From Oenococcus kitaharae DSM 17330 (lineage in GTDB: Bacteria; Bacillota; Bacilli; Lactobacillales; Lactobacillaceae), in contig NZ_CM001398.1 of the NCBI RefSeq assembly GCF_000241055.1, positions 1 through 64,000 on the forward strand: DNA of 64,000 nt. Direction: 5' to 3'. A model generated the notes under the pieces. The model was not told where the DNA came from. It ran no database searches and saw only the letters and a program-made list of their open reading frames with translations. This document shows positions 8,839-16,847 of this stretch, one piece after another (positions within the stretch are counted from its first letter, which is position 1; each line of letters begins with the position of its first letter). The position numbers were made by a program, and so were the translations under genes.

Positions 8839-10222
8839 GTTTTTCTCCTTTTTGTGTAACATACTCATTTTGCAAATAAGCTGCGTGGATACGGCGGCCG
8901 TCTAGCACAAAGGCCGACAGCAGCACACTAACGCCATTTGCAGCCGTGAAAATAAAGAAGACTGCCGCAGTACCAAGAGCCGTGATCAAGATTGGATAGA
9001 TTAAAGCAATCAAAAAGTTCGTCATCCAAAGTGTGGTCGTTGATAAAGCCATAAAACGCGCTTTAACACTCGCTGGGAACATTTCCGACATAATCAGCCA
9101 GGTAACGGGGCTGACAACACCTTGGTGACTGGCCAAAAACAGCGCTAGCAAGAGCAGAATCACGATATTGCTAAGCCAGCCTGTCAATAGATGAAGCTGT
9201 AAGACTAAGCCCAATAATCCCAAGAAGAAAATATTGCCTGCCAGGCCGATCAGCAGCATCCGATGATGGTCATAACGGTCAATCATGCTCGTACCAATGA
9301 TACTAGCAATCACCGAGACAATCCCGATCAAAATATTCGCATATAAAGAGGCACTTTGCCCCATACCGCTGCGTTCCAGCAGAATCGTGCCGTAATACAT
9401 GACCGTATTCACTCCAGAAATCTGCTGGATTAAAGCAACGATCGAGCCAGAAATCAGCAAATACAGCAAGGTACGGCTTTTAAAAATACTGCGCCAGCTT
9501 GGGCCTTGAGATGTCTGTCCTTTTGCTGGCTGGCTTTCTTTGATGCGTACTAGGTCGGCCGCATCGAAACCAAGTTTTTTAAAGACACGCCGCGCTTTTG
9601 CAAACTGTTTTTGCAACAATAACCAATGCGGGCTGTTGACAATGTGAAAAGAATTAATCCAAAGAATAATCGCAGGCACGCTGGCTAGTAGAATCATGAT
9701 GCGCCAGATTGGCCCCCAGCTGCCCCAGACGTTTCCCAAAAGTGCATTCATACAAAAGGCAGCCAATTGCCCCAAGACAATAAAAATGGCGTTTTTGTTC
9801 ACATTGAAGGCGCGCACAGCTTCTGGTGAAATTTCAGCTAGATACATAGGTGACAAGCTGGATGCCGCACCAACAGCCAGGCCGAGAATGAAGCGGAAGA
9901 CCGCCATAAAAATAAAGTTTATTGACAAAGCACAAAAGATCGTCGAGACAGTAAATAAAAAAGCGACCCATCGAAGGCTTCGGCGGCGGCCGACTTTATC
10001 GGCAATGCGTCCGCTGGCCAAAGCACCAAAGCAGGCACCGAGAACCAAAGAACTTGACACAATTCCCTGCAGCGCGGGCGTCAGGTTCAGCTGATCGGGT
10101 TTGCTCATAAATACCAAGGCGCCATTAATAACACCGGTATCATAACCGAACAGAAAACCGCCCAGTGCAATCACGTAACTGCTATATCGTAAAAAGCTGT
10201 TGCTAAATGAATTTTTTGACAT
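8831..10222 (-). CDS. MFS sugar porter (sugar/proton symporter family)
   Basis: 463 residues with 12 predicted membrane helices. Family signs: GGFLFGYDTGVINGAL in helix 1, GRIADKVGRRRSL in loop 2-3, PMYLAEISPEAVR after helix 4, and GSIVALIQQISGVNTVMYYG in helix 7. This resembles XylE/AraE/IolT-type symporters taking up unphosphorylated sugars. A strong AGGAGG lies 20 bases before ATG 10222, which is too far; an in-frame ATT codon five bases after that site (10237) is a possible non-standard start. It is followed by the pyruvyl transferase gene and near the ROK kinase, so uptake plus ATP-dependent phosphorylation is a plausible second route to the PTS. Confidence 0.88.
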   Translation of the reverse strand: MSKNSFSNSFLRYSSYVIALGGFLFGYDTGVINGALVFMSKPDQLNLTPALQGIVSSSLVLGACFGALASGRIADKVGRRRSLRWVAFLFTVSTIFCALSINFIFMAVFRFILGLAVGAASSLSPMYLAEISPEAVRAFNVNKNAIFIVLGQLAAFCMNALLGNVWGSWGPIWRIMILLASVPAIILWINSFHIVNSPHWLLLQKQFAKARRVFKKLGFDAADLVRIKESQPAKGQTSQGPSWRSIFKSRTLLYLLISGSIVALIQQISGVNTVMYYGTILLERSGMGQSASLYANILIGIVSVIASIIGTSMIDRYDHHRMLLIGLAGNIFFLGLLGLVLQLHLLTGWLSNIVILLLLALFLASHQGVVSPVTWLIMSEMFPASVKARFMALSTTTLWMTNFLIALIYPILITALGTAAVFFIFTAANGVSVLLSAFVLDGRRIHAAYLQNEYVTQKGEKHA

Positions 10223-10455
10223 TTTATTAAAGAAAATAACAGCCTCCTAACAGAATTTGTCCATTATTCCAAATAAAAAAAGAAACAAAGATCTTACATA
10301 ACTTCAAAGCTAATAAAAAAATACCGGCCCTGATTCCCGCAAACAAGTTGCACCTTGAAAACTCTCTTAAGAAAAGACTACCCTTTTTTTACTAAAATTT
10401 CAGCAGGACTAATAAATTTCCGTCGGAAAAAGCACAATAAAACAGTTAAAAAGCC

Positions 10456-11865
10456 CTAAACGATCGGCATTTCGGCAATATAGGTTTTATCCAGCGCTGC
10501 CATCACATAAAGCGTTAATCGACTTTTTTTGCCAGCTGCCTGCTTTTTAATTTCTGTTAAATCCAGGTAAACATTCCCGGATTTAGTCGCGTGTGTATAG
10601 TAAAAATGCTGCCCAGCTAAATCTTGATCTTCAGGATCAGCTGTTAGGCTATAAGCCAGGCTGCCGGACTTGATCCTCAAAGGATCGCTGGCGGCAGCAA
10701 AATCAGCAGGAAAAGCCAGCCGGTGTTGACCCAAATATAAGGCGAAGGTGTTTTTTTCATCGGTCGGGCGCAAAAAAGCCTGCTGCCGTTTCGTACGGTC
10801 AGCAATCAATGCCGGCTTATTTTCATGAATGATATAGGCCATGTGCGTCGACCAGGCATTTTGAAATTGCGACAGGAGATAGCGCTTAGCTGCCTGCTGA
10901 TTGGAAGCGGCAAAAGGATCGTTGACTAGGACATACTCTGTGTCATCAATCGTTTGAAAACCGCGCACCAGCAGCAGATGGCCGTGAGTCGGGCCGTAGG
11001 CGTTTTCTAAATAAGGCAGCGTCTTATCGTTTGGATCATTGGTATACTGCACGCTGACACCGACCGGATAACCGGCAGCAATTTCTTTTTTCAAACCGTC
11101 AATCGTCGTGAATTCAGCATAAGCTTGAAAGCCATAACTACCGGCCAAAGCCATGTTAAAAGCCCAATTGCCAAAGCCTTGATAGACATAATCGTAATCC
11201 TGATAAGCCGTCTCTTCGACTAAAAGATTGCCGCCCATCCGGTTCATAGCCATCGTGATCGTCGTCGGACTGCAGATATTGGGCGCGAGTTTCGGATCCC
11301 GTACCAGCTGAGCATAAGCCGGTGTCGAAATATCTTTATTCAGCGACATCCCGCCGTCATGATCGTGTTTTTGTTCATCTGTCAGGACAGAAAAACAAAT
11401 CAGCTGCAGCGTCGGCGTCAAAGTCGTGTGATCGCTATGTAAAAGGGCTCTTATCTGGACTTGATCAGCCCGGGCATCGTGCCTCACAATCAGCGTATCT
11501 GTATCAACGAAAGCCAGAGGATCGGCATCGTTGGTCACGCTGGCAGAAGCGATCGTGGTTCCCCATTTGCCCCAAGAAAGCCAAGCCGACCACTGATCGC
11601 CGACTTTCACGCGTGCCTGCAATTCCAAATAAGTGCTCTGGGGTGTTTGACCATTCCAAGACATTAACAGCTGTGAAAAAGCCGGTGTTTTAAAGGCATC
11701 GGACTGGAAAACGCCTTGCGTCTCGTAGCTATCGTCTGTCTTTGCCAGTGCCAATTCTGCCTGGCCCTGATGCCGGTGCAGCGTGAGATCCGTCAAACTG
11801 CCGGCAGCAAACTGTCCCTCTTGATTAATTAAAAACGTATTATCGGCTACTCGGGTGAAATTCAT
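10456..11865 (-). CDS. C39-like cysteine peptidase family protein
   Basis: 469 residues without signal peptide or membrane segment. The central part resembles the peptidase C39-like (papain fold) domain: Cys198 in APNICSPTTITMAMNRM, His296 in PTHGHLLLVRGF and Asn/Asp315-316 in VLVNDPF fit a Cys-His-Asp/Asn set. The first ~165 residues are a beta-rich region with SAWLSWGKWG, and the last ~110 residues form another beta-rich unit. The role is unknown; it could cleave a peptide or act on an internalised substrate. It precedes the pilus operon on the same strand but is separated by its terminator, so a link to pili is not shown. The ribosome site is weak. Confidence 0.72.
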   Translation of the reverse strand: MNFTRVADNTFLINQEGQFAAGSLTDLTLHRHQGQAELALAKTDDSYETQGVFQSDAFKTPAFSQLLMSWNGQTPQSTYLELQARVKVGDQWSAWLSWGKWGTTIASASVTNDADPLAFVDTDTLIVRHDARADQVQIRALLHSDHTTLTPTLQLICFSVLTDEQKHDHDGGMSLNKDISTPAYAQLVRDPKLAPNICSPTTITMAMNRMGGNLLVEETAYQDYDYVYQGFGNWAFNMALAGSYGFQAYAEFTTIDGLKKEIAAGYPVGVSVQYTNDPNDKTLPYLENAYGPTHGHLLLVRGFQTIDDTEYVLVNDPFAASNQQAAKRYLLSQFQNAWSTHMAYIIHENKPALIADRTKRQQAFLRPTDEKNTFALYLGQHRLAFPADFAAASDPLRIKSGSLAYSLTADPEDQDLAGQHFYYTHATKSGNVYLDLTEIKKQAAGKKSRLTLYVMAALDKTYIAEMPIV

Positions 11866-11989
11866 AATCTGAAAGGCCCTTTCATGATGATTTTGCTGTT
11901 ATCGTACCTTAAAAAGGCCGACAAATCAAAAAATTTTGTGCGTTTTGACGACAACTTCGGCCGACTGCAATTAACGCTAATTTCCCAAC

Positions 11990-12024
11990 ACAAAACCCGC
12001 TCCAGTCATAAGTGTGAGCGGGTC
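11990..12024 (-). terminator. Terminator of the pilus operon
   Basis: Perfect eight-base stem (ACCCGCTC/GAGCGGGT) followed on the minus strand by TTTTG, 20 bases after the last sortase gene. Confidence 0.75.
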
Positions 12025-12044
12025 TAAGAAAGTAAAAATAGATA

Positions 12045-13208
12045 TTAATGATCCAAGTAAACGGCCAGCTGGCCATCATGATTGATAAACAACCACTTTT
12101 GCTTGCCGTCCGGGTAAAAATGCATCTTGTGCTCACCCAGTCGGCGCATCCCCACTTGGCAGCCATCCCCATCTGTCCCCTCAGTCAGCTTTAGATAATA
12201 CAAACCGCCAGGCAAATCAGCAAACAGCATCCGGCCGCGCATGTCTGAACGTGCTGTAATCGGACGGCCGCGTCGTGTAAAAGGCTTCTTGCGGTTAACA
12301 ACCATCAACTGGCCTATGACACCAGCCAGTTCCCGACGGCGGCGGTCATAAATCCGCAGTGACAAATCGGCTCTATTTTTCGCAATCAGGTTTGCATGAA
12401 TACTGCGATATAACCAGCGCAATTGACCGGCAGCCAATAGTAGAACAGCCGCTAAAATCGAGATTTGAATCCAATTGTTGGCAGTCGCCGCCTGTCTGGC
12501 CTGTTGCCCCATGGCAGGATGATAAGCCACACGATGGCCTGTGACCAAAAGCCGATGGGAATTGATCATATAAGGTGTACAAGTCAGCAAAGTAACCAGG
12601 TCACGGCCGGGTTCAATCTTCAAAGCACGATAATTATTCGGTTTGACGACGCGGATCCGATCGACACGATAAGCTAATTTCTTTTTCAGCACGGTGAGGA
12701 TAAATAAATCGCCTTTTTTCAGCTGATTTAAATTCGTAAACAAAGTCCGCTGTGCCAAACCACGATGGCCTGTGATGACAGAATGCGTATTCGGGCCGCC
12801 TAATGGAAACGAAGTTCCCTGCAGAACGCCTGCACCGTAGTTTAAGATTTCTGAGTTCGTCTCATCAAATAACGGAATCCGCAGGCGGATCTTAGCAATC
12901 TCGATACTGCCAATCAGATGTTTTTTCAAATCCACGCGGCTGGTCGTATCAGCGCCGGAAAAAGGGTCAACACCTGGATGCAGGCCGAATTGCGTAATCT
13001 GCGCATTCTTTTTGGCCATGGCCGCTTCTTTTTTAGCGATATCGGAAGCCGTCTCTTTTTCCACTAGTCTGATGCGCTGCTGATCAATAAAATTGTTCAC
13101 AGCGCCAACATAAAAAGGGTAAAGTGCGATCAAGGAGCCGATCATAAAAAGCAGGATCAGCCACAATTTATTTTTGCGTTTTTTATGCGAAGAGCGATCT
13201 TTTTTCAT
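12045..13208 (-). CDS. Class C (pilus) sortase with C-terminal SpaA-like extension
   Basis: 387 residues. Sortase C links pilins covalently outside the membrane. The protein has an N-terminal membrane helix (about 15-36), catalytic His148 (ITGHRG), Cys210 (TLLTC) and Arg219 (NSHRLLVTGHR), a lid motif DPF at 81-83, and a second membrane helix (about 247-265). Family members usually end soon after helix 2; here ~110 further residues follow. This tail resembles a SpaA/Cna-B-type beta domain (DLSLRIYDRRRREL, SDMRGRMLFADLPGG, LYYLKLTE) and would lie in the cytoplasm by the usual topology. ATG 13208 overlaps the stop of the previous sortase; AAAGGAG precedes it. Confidence 0.88.
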   Translation of the reverse strand: MKKDRSSHKKRKNKLWLILLFMIGSLIALYPFYVGAVNNFIDQQRIRLVEKETASDIAKKEAAMAKKNAQITQFGLHPGVDPFSGADTTSRVDLKKHLIGSIEIAKIRLRIPLFDETNSEILNYGAGVLQGTSFPLGGPNTHSVITGHRGLAQRTLFTNLNQLKKGDLFILTVLKKKLAYRVDRIRVVKPNNYRALKIEPGRDLVTLLTCTPYMINSHRLLVTGHRVAYHPAMGQQARQAATANNWIQISILAAVLLLAAGQLRWLYRSIHANLIAKNRADLSLRIYDRRRRELAGVIGQLMVVNRKKPFTRRGRPITARSDMRGRMLFADLPGGLYYLKLTEGTDGDGCQVGMRRLGEHKMHFYPDGKQKWLFINHDGQLAVYLDH

Positions 13209-14089
13209 GGCTGCTCCTTTTCTCGATGGTGGTAAAAGCGTCGTATCTGCCGATAAACAAAGTAGATAAATAACAACAAGGCTGCTGCAATCAGCGAGAG
13301 GTAAAAGGTCAGATGTGTCGTCTGAGTGTTGACTGTTTTTGTCTGTGCGCGGTCAAACTGGCGTTTATCCAATCCAACGCGCCGGCCTGTCACTAACAAG
13401 CGATGCGTATTAATCATATAAGGCGTGCAGGTCACAAGTGTCACTAAATCCTGATGCTGCTTGATGCGGACATCTTTTAAGTCATCGGGCCGCACGACTT
13501 TGATGTCAAACACCTGATAGGCCAATCTTTTTCCAAGAATCTTCAAGAAAAATTTGTCCCCTTTTTTCAGGCGGTCAATATGCGTAAACAGCTGCTGATC
13601 AGGCAGGCCGTTGTGCCCTAACAAGACAGCATGGGTACTCGGCCCGCCAGTCGGATAAGAACTGCCGTCAAGCAACGTAATGCCTTTTTCCAGCAAGGTG
13701 TCGTTTGTCGTATCAAAAATCGGCAGACTGAGTGAAATTTTCGGAATAAAGATACTGCCCAATGAATGCTGGTAATAATATTGACGGCTTTTATTCGGCA
13801 CGCGTTGAACGGCCTGGCCAAGAATATCTTTAATCGGTGAAATGCCGATCTGCTGATCTGCAAGGCTTTTCCGGCGATTTTCTTTTTGCAGGCGTGTGAT
13901 TTTAGCGGCCTGGCGATCGGCATTACGGGCGTTTTCCCGTGCAGTCTCTTTGATCTGGCCCTGATAGGCGAAATTAATCACGCTGTCGGCGGCAAAAGGA
14001 TAGAAGAAGACGAGAAAGCCGATCAAAAACATCAAGGCAATAAACAGTTTTAAGAAAATGTTGAAAGTTTCCGGACGGTGCTTTTTCAT
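13205..14089 (-). CDS. Class C (pilus) sortase
   Basis: 294 residues, standard length. Membrane helices at about 11-33 and 258-278; His159 (LLGHNG), Cys221 (TLVTC) and Arg230 (NTHRLLVTGRR) form the catalytic set. The lid region carries SPIKD instead of the common DPW/DPF, so its gating may differ from the second sortase. It lies 77 bases after the backbone pilin gene, across a hairpin, and is coupled to the downstream sortase by an ATGA overlap. Two class C sortases suit a three-pilin fibre, one possibly specialised for the tip or ancillary subunit. Confidence 0.9.
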   Translation of the reverse strand: MKKHRPETFNIFLKLFIALMFLIGFLVFFYPFAADSVINFAYQGQIKETARENARNADRQAAKITRLQKENRRKSLADQQIGISPIKDILGQAVQRVPNKSRQYYYQHSLGSIFIPKISLSLPIFDTTNDTLLEKGITLLDGSSYPTGGPSTHAVLLGHNGLPDQQLFTHIDRLKKGDKFFLKILGKRLAYQVFDIKVVRPDDLKDVRIKQHQDLVTLVTCTPYMINTHRLLVTGRRVGLDKRQFDRAQTKTVNTQTTHLTFYLSLIAAALLLFIYFVYRQIRRFYHHREKEQP

Positions 14090-14114
14090 CAGTTTCCCCG
14101 CCTTCCAGCTAAGA

Positions 14115-14151
14115 AAAACTCCGGACCTAGAGAAACGGCATCCGAAGTTTT
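14115..14151 (-). terminator. Hairpin between backbone pilin and sortase genes (attenuator-like)
   Basis: Eleven-base stem (AAAACTCCGGA with TCCGAAGTTTT, one G-T pair) followed on the minus strand by TTTTTC. It sits inside the pilus operon after the backbone pilin gene and would let only part of the transcripts reach the sortases. Confidence 0.65.
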
Positions 14152-14166
14152 AAACAACTTTTGAAA

Positions 14167-15687
14167 TTAGATTTCTGATTGGTCTTGACGCTTCTTGTTC
14201 CAAAGATAAGCACTTGCCATCAAAATTGAACCGATGACCAGGAAGATAACGATTCCTGAGCCGCCGGTAGCTGGCAGGATACCCTTTTGAATGTTGACAA
14301 TCGTGATTGTATTTCTGTCGCCATAACTGCCTTGAGTCACAGTGAACTTAACAGGAGCTGTCAAAAGTGCATAACCTGTAGGTGCTTTTGTTTCCAACAG
14401 CGCATAGCTTTCGCCGGCTGCCAGCTTAGCGGAATATGCAAGACCCTGCAGAGTCAGCATACCTGCGGCATCAGAAGTGTAGATAGTTGCACCTGCTGCT
14501 GCAGCATTCCAAGTGTAGCTGCCGTCAGCAGCTTGTGTTGCATAGGCAACGATATCGCCGCTGGCATTAACTCTGACAAGCTTGAATTCAGCACCAGCTA
14601 ATTTAGCGGCGCTCTGCTTGTCTTCCTTGATGAACTTAGCACCGCCAGTATAGATAACCGGTCCCGGTGTGTCAGTTGTTGTCAAGTCAGTACCATTTCC
14701 GATAGCCAGAGAAGCAGTGTTGTTCAATCCGGTATCAGGTGTTGCAGCATTAGTCAGCACGGCCTGATAAGTAATCATTAATTTCTTACCAGCCTGTGCA
14801 CGAACAGCTGCACTGCTTGTATCAAAGGTAATTCTGTAGCCCAAACCCTTACCAGCTGGCTGGTTAACGGCAACTGTATAATCAGTGCCCTTAGTCAAAC
14901 CTGCAACAGCTACTGAAGCTGTATTAATATCAATACCCATGTCGGGTGTATCAACAACAGTAAAGGTGTCTTTGTCCTTGATGTTCCAAGGAACAGCAAC
15001 CTGGATTGTATAACCAAAAGTCTGGCCGTAAGCAGCGTTGAAAATCTTGCTGCCATCAGGCAGAGTCACAGTCAAATCCAGTTTGCTTTGATCAGTCAAA
15101 TCCTTAACAATCGGATCTGCCTTTTCATTTTTCGGATAAACGTGAATATTTGTATTAATCTGTGTGTCAGAACCGTTAGCATAGATCGGCATAGCCAATA
15201 CTATTGGTGCGGCTTTGGCAATCACATTGGTCGGTGAATCTGTTTCAAGGAAAAGATAAACTTTATCCTTATTGCCATCTTTTAAAGCAAGATTGGTAAA
15301 CGTGTAAGTGCCGTCAGGTGCTGTGGTAACGCCGCTGGAAAGCATTGTTGCATAGGCCGGTGCACTATTTGTCGAGTCTGCCTGAATTTGAGCGATTGCC
15401 TGCTGGGCTGTATCGCCAGACCCACGTAATGTCAGGTATTGATCAGTAACATCGTAGGCTGTAAAGGTAACGCCCGCGAGCGGCATGCCGCCAAAATCCG
15501 TTGTAACTTCACCGGTATTTTGTTTATCAGCCGGTAATTGTCCTTCATCGAAAACCCGCTTGTGCAGTGTCACGTTAACTGTACTTGTGTCAGCTGCAAA
15601 AGCCTGGGTTGAAGCAACGAAAGATGAAAGTGTCAGCGGAAGCAGCAAAATTAAGCCGGCTATAAATGTCCATAGCTTATTTTTCAT
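14167..15687 (-). CDS. Major (backbone) pilin, LPxTG, SpaA/FimA type
   Basis: 506 residues. Signal peptide (about 1-32), then Cna-B-like domains. The pilin motif NIHVYPKNEKAD carries the lysine used for polymerisation, the E-box is YALLETKAPTGYALL, and the C-terminus has LPATGGSG, a membrane helix and a basic tail. These three elements together define a sortase C backbone subunit. It overlaps the stop of the ancillary pilin gene and has AAAGGAAC before the start. Being closest to the hairpin at 14115-14151, it is the last pilin before the sortases and probably the most highly made. Confidence 0.93.
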   Translation of the reverse strand: MKNKLWTFIAGLILLLPLTLSSFVASTQAFAADTSTVNVTLHKRVFDEGQLPADKQNTGEVTTDFGGMPLAGVTFTAYDVTDQYLTLRGSGDTAQQAIAQIQADSTNSAPAYATMLSSGVTTAPDGTYTFTNLALKDGNKDKVYLFLETDSPTNVIAKAAPIVLAMPIYANGSDTQINTNIHVYPKNEKADPIVKDLTDQSKLDLTVTLPDGSKIFNAAYGQTFGYTIQVAVPWNIKDKDTFTVVDTPDMGIDINTASVAVAGLTKGTDYTVAVNQPAGKGLGYRITFDTSSAAVRAQAGKKLMITYQAVLTNAATPDTGLNNTASLAIGNGTDLTTTDTPGPVIYTGGAKFIKEDKQSAAKLAGAEFKLVRVNASGDIVAYATQAADGSYTWNAAAAGATIYTSDAAGMLTLQGLAYSAKLAAGESYALLETKAPTGYALLTAPVKFTVTQGSYGDRNTITIVNIQKGILPATGGSGIVIFLVIGSILMASAYLWNKKRQDQSEI

Positions 15688-16847
15688 TTTTCAATGTTCC
15701 TTTTCTTTTTTTGAAGCCATATGAAACTGGTTGCTAATATTGCCAGCAGTCCGGCTAGAGAAATAAGACCGATTGATTCACCCGTTTGGGGCAGGAATGG
15801 AAAGACCTGGCCGTTGCTGCTTTTAACTGCTTTTTCGTAGTTATAAACTCTTGGTGATGCGTTTTTAAAGACATCGGCAGGAATCTGCCCAGCGACTGTT
15901 TTAGAAAGTGCCTGGCCGTTTACCGTGATTGCCGGTATATTCGTCAGTGCCGAGGCAGCAGGGATTTCGACTTTGATCTGTGTGGCCGCAGCCGAAATTT
16001 CATATCCTTTCAATGTCTGTAATTCTTCAAAATAATAGGTGCCGGCCGCCAATGTGCTGTTATCCAAAGCTACCAGGCCATTAGACCCGGAAACGATTTT
16101 TCTAACAGCAGGATCCGTCAAAGGATGGTCGCTTGCCTGCCAGCCGTTTGTATTAGTCAGATAAGTTTTCTTGCCAGCGATTAACTGATAGAAAGCGAAT
16201 TTGGCGCCTGCTAGCGGCATTTGCGTCTTCGTCAGCGTCTGCCCGTATTTGAAGAAGTAGGGAATTCGGTTGACGATGGCCGACTTCGTGTAAAGATGGA
16301 TCACGGATAGCGGTACATTACTGTTCATTGCATAAATTGGCAGACTGAAGGCAATCGGATCCGACCGCTGTTCAAACATCAGCTGGTTCACTGATTGTGC
16401 ATCGTTTTGCAGCTGAACAATCAGATAAGCCTGCTGGAGGCCGTCTGTCAGGTTAAATGAGGCAATACCCTGGGTATCAGTGGTTTTTTCAGCCACTTTG
16501 ACCAAGCCGTGATCAGTAATATAGCTGTCGATGGCCGCTTGATCCATCGTTTTAAATTGGCTTAAGAAAACGGCCGAATCGCCTGGATAGTTTTTCAATT
16601 GATTGCTGATGTCATAAACGGCAAAAGCCGTATTTGCACCAGCAATTAACCCATCCGAACCGGTCCGTTCATAACCATTGTTTGGCGTTTGCGCTGGCAG
16701 ATTATCCCAGCTTAGGCGATGATGGAGCATGACAGTCACCTGCCCGCTTTCATCAGCCCGCGCGATCGAGGTCTTGACACCATTGACAGCAAACAAGACA
16801 CCCATCATAAGAGACGCGATAAGCAGTGATAATATCTTTTTAATCAT
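15684..16847 (-). CDS. Ancillary (minor/basal) pilin, LPxTG
   Basis: 387 residues. Signal peptide (about 1-30), a domain with VIHLYTKSA resembling a degenerate pilin motif, a Cna-B-like domain with E-box-like YYFEELQTLKGYEIS, and LPQTGESIGL, membrane helix and KKKKR tail at the end. LPQTGE is the form preferred by housekeeping sortase A, so this subunit may anchor the finished pilus to the wall. It overlaps both neighbours by four bases (ATGA). Confidence 0.87.
   Translation of the reverse strand: MIKKILSLLIASLMMGVLFAVNGVKTSIARADESGQVTVMLHHRLSWDNLPAQTPNNGYERTGSDGLIAGANTAFAVYDISNQLKNYPGDSAVFLSQFKTMDQAAIDSYITDHGLVKVAEKTTDTQGIASFNLTDGLQQAYLIVQLQNDAQSVNQLMFEQRSDPIAFSLPIYAMNSNVPLSVIHLYTKSAIVNRIPYFFKYGQTLTKTQMPLAGAKFAFYQLIAGKKTYLTNTNGWQASDHPLTDPAVRKIVSGSNGLVALDNSTLAAGTYYFEELQTLKGYEISAAATQIKVEIPAASALTNIPAITVNGQALSKTVAGQIPADVFKNASPRVYNYEKAVKSSNGQVFPFLPQTGESIGLISLAGLLAILATSFIWLQKKKRNIEK

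Noticed and set aside
12373-12677. Several 60-70 codon ORFs opposite and within the sortase gene
   Set aside because: Shadows of the sortase frame in other frames, without ribosome sites.
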